Positions 7,944 to 15,270 of a stretch of DNA of 64,000 bases are shown here, piece after piece. Location of the stretch: NCBI GenBank assembly GCA_001769805.1, contig MEPO01000022.1, forward strand, positions 1 to 64,000. The letters are read 5' to 3'. The notes below the pieces were generated by a model. That model searched no databases and was not told where the DNA came from. It was given only the letters and a program-made list of their open reading frames with translations. Positions within the stretch are counted from its first letter, which is position 1; every line of letters starts with the position of its first letter. Origin of the DNA: Bdellovibrionales bacterium GWA1_52_35. GTDB lineage: Bacteria; Bdellovibrionota; UBA1018. Position numbers and translations under genes: made by a program.

Positions 7944-8917
7944 GTAAGAGTGGAGGCGTAAAGAAATGGGTCTCGAAGCTCTTCTTGAAAGAGCCAAAGC
8001 CCTTTACCACCAAACGGGATTTGAATTGGGGGGCGATTAAGAAGTTTGGTGGAATCGGCGTTGCGGTAACGGTCTTAACGCTGCTCGCGCTGCCGACCGC
8101 GAAATCTGAGAAGGCGACGTTCCACGAGCAAGGGGTATCGGGATCGGGTGCGCAGGCTCGCCCAACGGAGGCAGACCCAAGTCACGACGCATTTATTCAA
8201 ATCAGCCAGTCGCAGGGTGCGATGAGGCATGTGCCAGCTTCGCTCGATTACCTGTACCAGAGGCCTGCCACTGGCGGAGGCGCGGGAGGAGCACCCAATC
8301 GAGGCGCGGCCATGGTCTTCGCCCGAGAAGGGATGGACTCCAGGACTCAGCTTCCTCCAGGGAGTCGCATTGGCATTCGCCTTCTTGAACGGGCGATTAT
8401 CGCGAACCAGGCAATTCCGGTGATCGGGCTGGTGGTCCGCGATTTCATTTACGAGGACTCTGTCGCGGTCCCACAAGGGTCTAAAGTGTACGGGGACGTC
8501 TCCTTTGATGACTCGACGGAGCGGGCCTCGGTATTTTGGCGAATGATTGAGCTGCCAGACGGAAGGCGTCGGCAACTTTCGGCAGTTGCGGTTGGTTTGG
8601 ACGGTCAGGTCGGGGTCGAGGGGCGCATTCATTCGGACGCTATTAAGAACACGATCGGTGAGACGATCACGCGATTTATCGGCGCGTATGCTCAGGGATC
8701 AATACAGCAGGGGAGTCTTGGTGCAGCTCCTGGTGGGTCAGAGAACGGACTAAAGAATGCGGTCGCTGAAACCGCGAACGCCCGTGCTGATGCCTGGGGC
8801 GAGGATTTGAAAAAGGAAAAGAAGTGGATTGAACTGGAGGCGGGGACCGAGTCCTATGCCGTGTTGACGCAATCATTCGTGTTTCGTGATCCGGGAGCTA
8901 CCTATGGCGGACACTGA
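7934..8917 (+). CDS. virB10: VirB10/TrbI-like core-complex protein
   Basis: This 327-residue protein starts at ATG 7934 inside virB9; the longer frame from 7739 is overlap. It has a cytoplasmic N-terminus, one membrane helix at about residues 35-55, a low-complexity linker rich in Gly and Ala, and a C-terminal TrbI/VirB10 domain with PPGSRIGIRLLERAII, VVRDFIYEDS and PQGSKVYGDVSF blocks. VirB10 spans both membranes and senses ATP use by VirB4 and VirD4. The protein is on the short side for the family. Its stop overlaps the coupling-protein start. Confidence 0.9.
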   Translation: MEIGKSGGVKKWVSKLFLKEPKPFTTKRDLNWGAIKKFGGIGVAVTVLTLLALPTAKSEKATFHEQGVSGSGAQARPTEADPSHDAFIQISQSQGAMRHVPASLDYLYQRPATGGGAGGAPNRGAAMVFAREGMDSRTQLPPGSRIGIRLLERAIIANQAIPVIGLVVRDFIYEDSVAVPQGSKVYGDVSFDDSTERASVFWRMIELPDGRRRQLSAVAVGLDGQVGVEGRIHSDAIKNTIGETITRFIGAYAQGSIQQGSLGAAPGGSENGLKNAVAETANARADAWGEDLKKEKKWIELEAGTESYAVLTQSFVFRDPGATYGGH

Positions 8918-10508
8918 GAGAATGGGCGGGAGCGATGATATGTACCTCGCCTGGATTACTGGAGTGTTCTTCTTCGTGGCGTTGCTGGACAAATTTCAGA
9001 AGTGGCTTTCGGCGTGGTTGATGATGCCTGGGCATCAGATGATCTTTGCGGCAGTCGTGGGTGCCGTTGCGACGGGGTTTTCCGCATGGGCTCTTCAAAA
9101 GCGGGCCTCTATTGTTGAAAAACGCAAGAAAGAGGAGGCCGTGATTGGGCCAGGGCCGGACGCCGTTTATTCCGGCAGGACGGATCAGCACGAAGAAGTT
9201 TTCATCAAACCGCATCAACGCGCCATGCACACTCAGGTCATCGGTACGACCAATGCGGGTAAGACGGAGAGCGTGATCTTGCCTTGGGCAATTCAGGACA
9301 TCGAGCAGGGGCGGGGACTGATCTTGATCGACGGGAAGGCTGATCGGTCGCTGCTCAATAAGCTCTGGGCCTATTCGGTGAAGGCAGGACGACAAAAGGA
9401 CTTCAGGCTTTTTTCGCTGAGTCAGACTGCAGAGTCTCATGCCTTCAATCCGCTGATCGGTGGAACTCCCGAGGAGATTTCGGAGCGGGTCTTCAATTCA
9501 TTCGAGTTTGAAAATCCTCATTATCGAAGTCTGCAATTCGAGGTGTTCTCGCAAGTGATGAGGATATTTGAAGCGGCAAAGGAAGTACCCACGTTTCTTC
9601 GGATTCATCAGGCAATCTCAAAACCGAATGCCCTAGTGACATTGACCCGTGGATTGGAGGATGCGTCGCTTCGTCAATGGGCCGAGTATTACCGCGACCT
9701 GCCTGCCAACGACCGAGCCCAAAGAACGAGTGGGCTGGCTGCGGCGCTCAGTCACTTTGCCTTTGGAAGCACGGCTCCGCTCTTCAATACGGAGGAGCCT
9801 GGAATCACCTTGGAAGAAGCTTTGGGGAAAAATCTGATCGTGTATTTCCAGCTTCCGGTGTTGCTTTCGCCGTTTTTGGGGAAGGTGTCGGGAAAGATGA
9901 TTCTTCAGTGCTTGCAAAGCGCCGTGGCGAACCGGCATCGAGGAGAAAACAGGACTCCGAAGTTCTACTCGGTCTTCTTGGATGATTTTTCGGAGTACCT
10001 CTATCCTGGCTTTGTCTCCATCTTGAATAAGTCGCGCTCTGCCAACGTGGGCGTCGTTTTTGCTCACCAGGCGCTGGGTGATATCAAGACGCTGGGTGAT
10101 GCAATTGCCAATTCGATCCTGACGAATGCGAACGTCAAGGTGTTCATGCGCGGAAACGATCCCGATTCCGCCGAGTACTTCTCGAAGGTGATCGGAACTG
10201 TCAAAGGAATGAAATTCACCGAGCGGATGAAGCGAAGTTTCTGGAAGTCGGAGGCGACGGGTGACACTTCGGCTCGTGAAGTTGAAGAATTCATCGTTCA
10301 TCCAAATCGGTTCAAACGAGAGCTTGGCGTAGGCGAGGCGATCATGATCCTGCCTCATCCAGGCGGAAGCAGGGCGATGCAGATCAAGTTTCAAAAGTAT
10401 GACGATGTCGTTGCTCCCTCCTTGGAGGCAATACCCAAGGACTTCGCACGGGGGCTCAAGACATTAGAAAATACGACACAACTATCAAATAGAAAGGAGG
10501 CTGTGTGA
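8904..10508 (+). CDS. virD4: VirD4/TraD type IV coupling protein
   Basis: This 534-residue protein has two N-terminal membrane helices (about residues 14-30 and 48-66), then a P-loop GTTNAGKTE at about residues 114-122 and a Walker B region FLDDFSEY at about 357-364. This is the TraD/TraG/VirD4 coupling ATPase, which brings the DNA-protein substrate to the secretion channel. The C-terminal part from about 350 fits the TraM-recognition (TraD) arm. ATG 8904 overlaps the end of virB10. A coupling protein implies DNA transfer rather than only protein secretion. Confidence 0.92.
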   Translation: MADTERMGGSDDMYLAWITGVFFFVALLDKFQKWLSAWLMMPGHQMIFAAVVGAVATGFSAWALQKRASIVEKRKKEEAVIGPGPDAVYSGRTDQHEEVFIKPHQRAMHTQVIGTTNAGKTESVILPWAIQDIEQGRGLILIDGKADRSLLNKLWAYSVKAGRQKDFRLFSLSQTAESHAFNPLIGGTPEEISERVFNSFEFENPHYRSLQFEVFSQVMRIFEAAKEVPTFLRIHQAISKPNALVTLTRGLEDASLRQWAEYYRDLPANDRAQRTSGLAAALSHFAFGSTAPLFNTEEPGITLEEALGKNLIVYFQLPVLLSPFLGKVSGKMILQCLQSAVANRHRGENRTPKFYSVFLDDFSEYLYPGFVSILNKSRSANVGVVFAHQALGDIKTLGDAIANSILTNANVKVFMRGNDPDSAEYFSKVIGTVKGMKFTERMKRSFWKSEATGDTSAREVEEFIVHPNRFKRELGVGEAIMILPHPGGSRAMQIKFQKYDDVVAPSLEAIPKDFARGLKTLENTTQLSNRKEAV

Positions 10509-10510
10509 AC

Positions 10511-10948
10511 ATGAAAAACGCATATACGATTATGCTCTGTGCTCTGGTCCTCATCAGTGGGTCAGGTTGCGCGACGCAAAGTAAGAGCCTGTCGCTTGGA
10601 GGGGCGCTCGGCGCAGGAGTAGGGGCCATCGCGGGTGGTCTGGCTGATCCAGGCAAAGACGGCCAATATCGAACGCGGAATGTTTTGATTGGTACCGCAC
10701 TCGGCGGCGCGGCCGGAATGGGTTCGGGCGCTTTGATCCACGGCGGCATCGAGGATCAGAAGAAGCACGCTTTTCAACAAGGGCAGGCGGTGGGCGTTCA
10801 ATCGGCGCCCCAGCCGGGGAGCATGCCGAATCTGAAAGATCCGCAGGTCGAGGCTCGGTGGGTCGAGCCCAAGGTAGCCGGAAACCGCTACATCGAAGGA
10901 CATTATGAATACGTGATTATCTCTCCGGCCAGGTGGGACGGACGGTGA
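10511..10948 (+). CDS. Glycine-zipper lipoprotein of the conjugation operon
   Basis: A protein of about 145 residues has a type II signal peptide with the lipobox SGSGC near residue 20. This is followed by two Gly/Ala-rich zipper stretches (LGAGVGAIAGG and GTALGGAAGMGSG) like those of outer-membrane lipoproteins. The C-terminal part has a WVEPKVAGNRYIEGHYEYVI pattern. A strong AAAGGAGG site precedes ATG 10,511, with GTG 10,505 as an alternative start. Being in the operon, it may replace VirB7 or the entry-exclusion lipoprotein, which is inference. Its stop overlaps the next start. Confidence 0.75.
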   Translation: MKNAYTIMLCALVLISGSGCATQSKSLSLGGALGAGVGAIAGGLADPGKDGQYRTRNVLIGTALGGAAGMGSGALIHGGIEDQKKHAFQQGQAVGVQSAPQPGSMPNLKDPQVEARWVEPKVAGNRYIEGHYEYVIISPARWDGR

Positions 10949-11721
10949 TGCGAGATCAATATTTCCCGAAAGGGGTGATCGAGTTTGTAGCCAAGACCGG
11001 ATTCGTTTCGAAGGAGATGTGGGAGCAATTCTTTTTCATGGGAGGAAAGAGTCGTTGGAAGCATCAGGCTTGGGCGGATCTCACTAAACGGGGTTATCTG
11101 GTTAGGCATTCGAACAAACGTCTGAAAAACATCTACGTACTGAATCGCCACAACCGGGTTGTGGCCGAAGTGCTTTCCCACCGTGCTGCGAAGCCTCCAA
11201 TGGCTGCCCAAATTGAACATGATGAGGTCCTTGGCGAGGGCCTTCTGATGGCAGAGAGGGGACAGATCATTTCCAGTTGGAGGGCGGAACCTGAACTCAA
11301 GGCTTACTCAGGCATTGCCCATCGCATTGAGACCCAGGGCGAATTGATCAAATATCCGGATGCCCTAGTGCAATTCGTGAAATCGCCTGAAGGCAGCCCT
11401 GTGGCGGTAGAGCTGGAAATGACACTTAAGAATCGGACACGATACGACCAGACTATGGGGGCCTACGCGGGCATGCGTGACGTTGTGGGGGTTCTATTTA
11501 TCTGCAAGGCGCCGGTCATTGAGCGAGCCCTCAGAGAGGCTGTGAAAAGGACCTACTTTCCAACAGAGGAAATAAAATTGGTCTTCGTTCCGCTGCAAGA
11601 ATGGCAAGTCAATCCATGCGGGGTGCTTTCGGAAATTCATCGAGGGACCAGGAATAGGGGACTCAATCCGGGAAATCCAGGTCTGCACTCGGACTGCACA
11701 GTGTGCAGACCTGCGGCGTGA
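10948..11721 (+). CDS. Possible replication-relaxation family protein with nuclease-like motif
   Basis: A 257-residue protein begins at ATG 10,948, overlapping the lipoprotein stop (TGATG). The N-terminal 90 residues look like a winged helix (WEQFFF...KHQAWADLTKRGYLVR). A middle block, PDALVQF followed about 13 residues later by VELEMTLKNRTRY, has the spacing of a PD-(D/E)XK nuclease core and resembles replication-relaxation proteins found on mobile elements. The end reads like a later core strand (GVLFICKAP). It could process the element's DNA, since no standard relaxase is present. The nuclease reading is inference. The family assignment is from memory of its pattern, not a search. Confidence 0.5.
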   Translation: MRDQYFPKGVIEFVAKTGFVSKEMWEQFFFMGGKSRWKHQAWADLTKRGYLVRHSNKRLKNIYVLNRHNRVVAEVLSHRAAKPPMAAQIEHDEVLGEGLLMAERGQIISSWRAEPELKAYSGIAHRIETQGELIKYPDALVQFVKSPEGSPVAVELEMTLKNRTRYDQTMGAYAGMRDVVGVLFICKAPVIERALREAVKRTYFPTEEIKLVFVPLQEWQVNPCGVLSEIHRGTRNRGLNPGNPGLHSDCTVCRPAA

Positions 11722-11770
11722 GCGATAAGACGCTAAGTTTTAGAATTTCGAAATGTAATCAATAAAGTGG

Positions 11771-11879
11771 CCGCCGCCGCCTCAAGCCCGGTCCCCTGAT
11801 CGGCTTCTGATCCCTCCCCCCCAACGATGTTGTGGTGAAGGGATCAGAAGCCTGGGGACAGTGGCAGAGGCGGCGGTGG
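11771..11879. repeat. Long imperfect inverted repeat, candidate oriT or RBS-occluding hairpin
   Basis: Bases 11,802-11,815 pair perfectly with 11,839-11,852 (14 bp around ggcttctgatccct). After a bulge, gtcccc (11,791-11,796) pairs with ggggac. After a second internal loop, the cc(g/a)ccgccgcctc arm at 11,771-11,783 pairs with gaggcggcggtgg at the far end, with one mismatch. The central loop (11,816-11,838) contains a run of seven C. The structure ends directly before the ggaggag ribosome-binding site of the gene at 11,892. It lies in the only sizeable gap (11,722-11,891) in the element. Confidence 0.85.
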
Positions 11880-11891
11880 GGAGGAGTAAAA

Positions 11892-12344
11892 ATGGTAGAA
11901 CAGACAAGTACAAAATTAAGAGAGAGGGAGGAGGGGAAAAGACAGGAAGAGGAGAGAAAAGCAGAAGAGGTGGTAAAAATAACGATCAGTAAAGATGCGG
12001 AAGTAAATCTGGTGCGGATCTTGGAGAGGGTCAATGATGGATTTGAAGCAGGACGTATCAATCGTCAGGAGCTTGCAAGTTGGGCTTTAATGCGTTTCGC
12101 CGAAGACTGCGCGGACGATACGATCCGAAGTATTCGCATGGAGTATTTCGATGAGATGGCCTTCCTTGAGTCCATTCTGAAGAAAAGCAAAGAGAGTGGA
12201 AAACTCCCTCCCGAGATTAAGAACGCGCTCAAACAGCATATGGGAATCGAAAACCAAGCCAAGCGCCCCGTCAAGAAGACGTTGACAACGAGTTACACCA
12301 ATGATGTAGTGATGGGTAATGAGCAGGGACAAGCGAAGACATGA
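11892..12344 (+). CDS. Hypothetical accessory protein, possibly DNA-binding
   Basis: A 150-residue protein starts at ATG 11,892 behind ggaggag; the longer frame from 11,832 would run through the hairpin and is rejected. The first 35 residues are a charged, Glu/Lys/Arg-rich coiled-coil-like stretch. A KITISKDAEVNLVRILERVNDG segment follows, like a ribbon-helix-helix beginning, then helices. The position after a long inverted repeat recalls relaxosome accessory proteins (MobC, TraM-like) encoded beside oriT. That role is inference. The end overlaps the HTH gene (ATGA). Confidence 0.5.
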   Translation: MVEQTSTKLREREEGKRQEEERKAEEVVKITISKDAEVNLVRILERVNDGFEAGRINRQELASWALMRFAEDCADDTIRSIRMEYFDEMAFLESILKKSKESGKLPPEIKNALKQHMGIENQAKRPVKKTLTTSYTNDVVMGNEQGQAKT

Positions 12345-12562
12345 CAGGAGATGAGTTTCGAAAGATCCGGGAGCAGCTTGGACTGAGTCGAGAGGAGATG
12401 GCGGAGCTTATTGGTCTTTCGGGATACAACGCCGTTTCCAATATTGAGCTGGGTCTAAGGAATCCGAGCAAATTGGCAGGAATGCTTTTGCGAGTATTGG
12501 ATTCACTTCCGCGTCAGAGGGCAAATGAATTGATTGGCCTGTTAAGGAGGCATCGAAAATGA
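12341..12562 (+). CDS. Small XRE-type helix-turn-helix regulator
   Basis: This 73-residue protein is almost entirely a Cro/C1-type HTH: FRKIREQLGLSREEMAELIG, a recognition helix region YNAVSNIELGLRNPS, and closing helices. Such single-domain regulators often control excision or transfer of mobile elements. It is coupled by ATGA overlap to the gene before it. The perfect inverted repeat at 720-774 is a possible binding site, but nothing in the sequence proves it. Confidence 0.8.
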   Translation: MTGDEFRKIREQLGLSREEMAELIGLSGYNAVSNIELGLRNPSKLAGMLLRVLDSLPRQRANELIGLLRRHRK

Positions 12563-12669
12563 AACTTTTTCCATTATCAGGATTTTACAATGTCCAGACC
12601 TCGCAAATCCCTGCATCTCAAAAAGGGTGCAGATCCTTTCGAAGTGCGGTTGATTCCGGTTCCGGTTGA
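12559..12669 (+). CDS. Candidate 36-residue small ORF with a perfect ribosome-binding site
   Basis: ATG 12,559 overlaps the HTH stop (ATGA) and sits eight bases after AAGGAGG (12,544-12,550), the best initiation signal in this stretch. The ORF encodes MKLFPLSGFYNVQTSQIPAS followed by a Ser/Gly-rich tail and stops at 12,669. It overlaps the following ORF (12,590) in another frame. It could be a real small protein, a leader that couples translation to the next gene, or a sign of a frameshift. No homolog is recognised. Confidence 0.35.
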   Translation: MKLFPLSGFYNVQTSQIPASQKGCRSFRSAVDSGSG

Positions 12670-12790
12670 TACGATCGAGAACAAGGAAAAGCTTAAAGAG
12701 GCGTATGAACTGGTTGCGTATTTTATCGGATTGTCCCTGAGCAAAGGGAAGCGACGGAACGGGAAGGAAGAATTTCAAAATGCGGCATAA
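12590..12790 (+). CDS. Hypothetical 66-residue basic protein
   Basis: A short charged protein starts MSRPRKSLHLKKG and contains a helical KEKLKEAYELVAYFIG segment, with a basic end. The start has only a modest ribosome-binding site (cagga). The end overlaps the recombinase start by 11 bases. The lysine and arginine content suggests nucleic-acid binding, possibly a recombination directionality or accessory factor given its place before the recombinase, but that is speculative. The residue composition looks more protein-like than the overlapping frame at 12,559. Confidence 0.5.
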   Translation: MSRPRKSLHLKKGADPFEVRLIPVPVDTIENKEKLKEAYELVAYFIGLSLSKGKRRNGKEEFQNAA

Positions 12791-14510
12791 GGTCGGGGCA
12801 TACATCAGAGTGTCCACAGAAGAGCAGGCGCAGGTTTTGGAAGGATCGCTGGATTCCCAGCGACATAGATTGGCTTCCTTTGTTGAGTTGAAAAACCTGC
12901 AGGAGCCGCATTGGGGAAATATTGTCGATGTCTATGCCGACGAAGGTTTTTCTGCAAAAGATACCCGGCGCCCGGCGCTTCAGAGGCTGCTGGGTGATCT
13001 ACGGTCGGGAAAAGTGAACCTGATCTTAGTCACTGATCTTTCGCGGCTGTCTAGAAATATTCTCGATTTTTGTCTACTTCTCGAAGATCTGAAGAAATAC
13101 AACGCCAAGTTCCTTTCGGTAAAAGAGCAGTTCGACACAACCACGGCTGCGGGTGAGATGATGGTCTTCAATATGATCAATCTGGCCCAGTTTGAGCGCA
13201 AGCAAACGGCAGAGCGGGTGTCGCAAAATTTCCATTCGCGTGCATTGCGTGGACTTTTGAATGGGGGTCCCGTGATCCTCGGGTATGACAAAGACCCGAA
13301 CATGCCCGCCCAATACGTGGCTAATAAAGAAGAGGCTCCACTGGTCCGTGACGTGTTTCGGATCTTTCTTGAAGAAGGTTCCTTGTCCCGCGCATCAAGG
13401 CGGCTGAATAAATCGAAGATTCCACGAAAGCTCGGGACGGAGCGAAGTTTCCGGCTGGCCTCCATAGGAGTATGGACTCCTGACAGTCTGAGAAACCTGC
13501 TGGAAAACAAGGCCTATATTGGAATTCGCGAGGTGAACAAAAAGTACCGAGGGAAGGACCCGTTTTCACTTCGGCCCTGGCAGATGCACAAAGAGAGCAA
13601 GGCCGCATGGCCGGGCATCGTACCAGAACAGATCTTCGAGAACGTGCAAAGGGTGCTCAAAGCGTCCAAAGCCATAGAACGCCCGAAGAAGAACCATGAA
13701 AGTGGAAGTCCGTTCATATTAACCGGTCTCCTCAAGTGCGGTGAATGCGGAGCGCCCTTCATCGGGGAAACTGGGCATGGACGGATTTCTACCCACCGTT
13801 ACTACGGGCATAAGCAGTACCAGGGGATTCCATTTAAATGTTCGATACGGCGATTTCCCGTGGAAACGATCGAAGAGGAAATTGAAAAGCACCTTACGGA
13901 CATTGCGCTGAATCCCAAAGGACTTGAGTCGGTCGGTAACGCTATCGCGGAAAATATAGATATTGAGCTTTCCGATGTCCGTAAGGAAAAGGAACGTGTT
14001 CAAACGCGTTTGGCGGTAATTGACCAGGATGTGCAACGCGTGTTTCGAATGCTGGGCGAGATGACGGACGGTCCCGGGTTGAAGCTTGTTAAAGATCAGA
14101 TTGAAGCGCTGGGGACTGAGAAGACTGCGCTGACGGCACGCAAGCAAGAGGTCGAGGCCAGAATTGAAAGGTCTTCTTCCCTAAAGGAAGCTTTGGATGG
14201 TCTGAAAGAGCGAATCGCGGAGTTCAAGGCCGGGTGGCGCAAAGGAACTCTGGCTCAGAAAAAGAGACTACTCCGGGCGATCTTTGACCGTCTGGAGGTG
14301 ATGCCCGGTTCCCTTGGAGTCTATTACCTGGTTCCCTCGGAGCAAGTCTCCGAGGGGCCGGGGGGCTCCGGCGCTTGGCCATCAGCAACATTGTCGAAGG
14401 AAATCGCGGGAATTCAGACTGTAAAAACGCCGAAGGCCGCAGGAAACTTTGTGTCTCCTACGGCCTTAGGTTCATCTATTACTAAATTTGGGGTGACCAA
14501 CGGGGCTTGA
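12780..14510 (+). CDS. Large serine recombinase of the integrative element
   Basis: This 576-residue protein is a large serine integrase. The resolvase domain has the catalytic Ser12 in YIRVSTEEQ and a TDLSRLSRN block at about residue 85. A Recombinase domain spans about residues 165-290, a zinc ribbon begins with CGECG at about 320, and a coiled coil covers about 390-470. These enzymes join attP and attB and normally lie beside one attachment site. The last 50 or so residues do not look like family sequence. The frame there runs through the tRNA-His terminator, in antisense, and stops in the tRNA T-arm. This suggests the original 3' end was replaced by flanking DNA at integration. Confidence 0.93.
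   Translation: MRHKVGAYIRVSTEEQAQVLEGSLDSQRHRLASFVELKNLQEPHWGNIVDVYADEGFSAKDTRRPALQRLLGDLRSGKVNLILVTDLSRLSRNILDFCLLLEDLKKYNAKFLSVKEQFDTTTAAGEMMVFNMINLAQFERKQTAERVSQNFHSRALRGLLNGGPVILGYDKDPNMPAQYVANKEEAPLVRDVFRIFLEEGSLSRASRRLNKSKIPRKLGTERSFRLASIGVWTPDSLRNLLENKAYIGIREVNKKYRGKDPFSLRPWQMHKESKAAWPGIVPEQIFENVQRVLKASKAIERPKKNHESGSPFILTGLLKCGECGAPFIGETGHGRISTHRYYGHKQYQGIPFKCSIRRFPVETIEEEIEKHLTDIALNPKGLESVGNAIAENIDIELSDVRKEKERVQTRLAVIDQDVQRVFRMLGEMTDGPGLKLVKDQIEALGTEKTALTARKQEVEARIERSSSLKEALDGLKERIAEFKAGWRKGTLAQKKRLLRAIFDRLEVMPGSLGVYYLVPSEQVSEGPGGSGAWPSATLSKEIAGIQTVKTPKAAGNFVSPTALGSSITKFGVTNGA
14423..14467 (-). terminator. Rho-independent terminator of tRNA-His
   Basis: On the minus strand, downstream of the tRNA, the sequence forms a 12-bp stem (arms 14,456-14,467 and 14,433-14,444, with one G-U pair) around an 11-base loop. 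After a short CGGCG spacer it runs into TTTTT (A-run at 14,423-14,427 on the plus strand). This is a classic intrinsic terminator for the tRNA-His transcript. It lies inside the recombinase reading frame on the opposite strand. Confidence 0.85.
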
Positions 14511-14565
14511 ACCCGCGACACCCGGAATCACAATCCGGTGCTCTACCAACTGAGCTATGGCCACC
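14489..14565 (-). tRNA. trnH: tRNA-His (anticodon GTG)
   Basis: The minus strand from 14,565 reads GGTGGCCATAGCTCAGTTGG in the acceptor and D-arm, then an anticodon loop ATTGTGA flanked by CCGG and CCGG stem bases, a GGTTCAAGC T-loop, and a 3' acceptor strand that pairs with the start with the extra G-1:C73 pair of histidine tRNAs. CCA is encoded (14,491-14,489). The tRNA is intact. Its 3' end faces the mobile element, the usual side for tRNA-directed integration. Confidence 0.97.
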
Positions 14566-14587
14566 ACAGAACGAACGAGAAGCTGAC

Positions 14588-14616
14588 TTTTAACGTAAGT
14601 TTAACCCAACTGTCAA
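14588..14616 (-). promoter_or_regulatory. Promoter of tRNA-His
   Basis: A consensus -35 box TTGACA (rc of 14,611-14,616) is followed after 17 bases by TTAAAA (rc of 14,588-14,593), a weak -10. The predicted transcription start is about 15 bases before the tRNA 5' end. Confidence 0.5.
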
Positions 14617-14641
14617 CTATCCAGTGAAAACAGGGTTCTCC

Positions 14642-14668
14642 TTGACTTACACCCTATTGCAATAGATT
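14642..14668 (+). promoter_or_regulatory. Likely promoter of the outer-membrane protein gene at 14,677
   Basis: TTGACT (14,642-14,647) is followed after 15 bases by TAGATT (14,663-14,668), which ends eight bases before ATG 14,677. The transcript would start at or next to the start codon, and there is no ribosome-binding site. The spacing is short, so this is tentative. Confidence 0.35.
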
Positions 14669-14676
14669 TTGCCCTT

Positions 14677-15270
14677 ATGAACATCAACAGATTCCTTCCA
14701 TTGCTTCTTTTGCCCCTCTTTGCAGTCGCACAGGCCCAAGCGGGGGTCTTTAATACCGTTCACTTCGTCAGTCCAGGCGAGTTTGCTCTCGGCGGGGAAG
14801 CCGAACTGACCTTCAGTGACAACTCCGGTGCCGGAATTAACTTCCGCTTCACCGAGGGGCTCAATGAGCTAATGAACGTCACCGGCCTCATCGGCACCGG
14901 CGGCGGGGATCGTAAATTCCGCTTCGGTGGAAACGTCGTTTTTGATTTTTTTCCGGACATCGAAGACCAGCCCGGAATCGGCATTGCTGCCCAGGGAATT
15001 TACTATCGTTTGCCCAATGTCGGCCAGTTTGAGGCAACCGCCATTCCTTACATTCATAAGAGCTTTGTTTCAGGCGCTAATGAAATCGAACCCTTTGTGG
15101 CTATTCCCTTCGGTATGGCCTTCTCTGAAGGTAAATACAAAGCCATCTCCTCCGTCGTGCTCGGCTCCATGTTCAAAGGCAGCGAGCAGATCCGGTATTC
15201 CATGGAGTTTGGAATTGCGGTGAATCATGCTGATAGCTATCTTTCCGGGGGCTTCACTTATTACCACTGA
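14677..15270 (+). CDS. Outer-membrane beta-barrel-like secreted protein
   Basis: A 197-residue protein has a signal peptide (MNINRFLPLLLLPLFAVAQA, cleavage near AQAG). The mature part alternates polar and hydrophobic residues with many Gly and aromatic residues, as in small beta-barrels, and ends with an aromatic-rich GGFTYYH strand. No named family is recognised. It starts the chromosomal segment after the tRNA and overlaps the transporter gene by 44 bases. Its role may be an envelope protein. Confidence 0.65.
   Translation: MNINRFLPLLLLPLFAVAQAQAGVFNTVHFVSPGEFALGGEAELTFSDNSGAGINFRFTEGLNELMNVTGLIGTGGGDRKFRFGGNVVFDFFPDIEDQPGIGIAAQGIYYRLPNVGQFEATAIPYIHKSFVSGANEIEPFVAIPFGMAFSEGKYKAISSVVLGSMFKGSEQIRYSMEFGIAVNHADSYLSGGFTYYH

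Larger units (their letters stand above)
686..14489. mobile_element. Integrative conjugative-type element ending at tRNA-His (left border uncertain)
   Basis: A continuous same-strand run of conjugation genes (937-11,721), accessory genes and a large serine recombinase (12,780-14,510) abuts the tRNA-His gene. That is the usual layout of an integrated element with its recombinase next to one attachment site. The right border lies somewhere between the recombinase core (about 14,330) and the tRNA. The left border is not fixed: no copy of the tRNA end or of the recombinase-proximal sequence is seen in 1-936, so the element could begin in 686-936 or left of the IS end. Neither VirB11 nor a standard relaxase was found, so self-transfer is unproven. 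Confidence 0.7.

Noticed and set aside
8075..10394. Minus-strand frames (8,075-8,632; 8,898-9,440; 9,633-10,394) inside the conjugation operon
   Set aside because: They are shadows of virB10 and the coupling protein; Arg/Pro-rich composition is typical of non-coding frames.
49..14455. Short similarity between 49-63 (gacacggagtttcct) and the minus strand of 14,441-14,455
   Set aside because: The copies are in inverted orientation and the left one lies in the IS element, so it cannot be an attachment-site direct repeat; probably chance.
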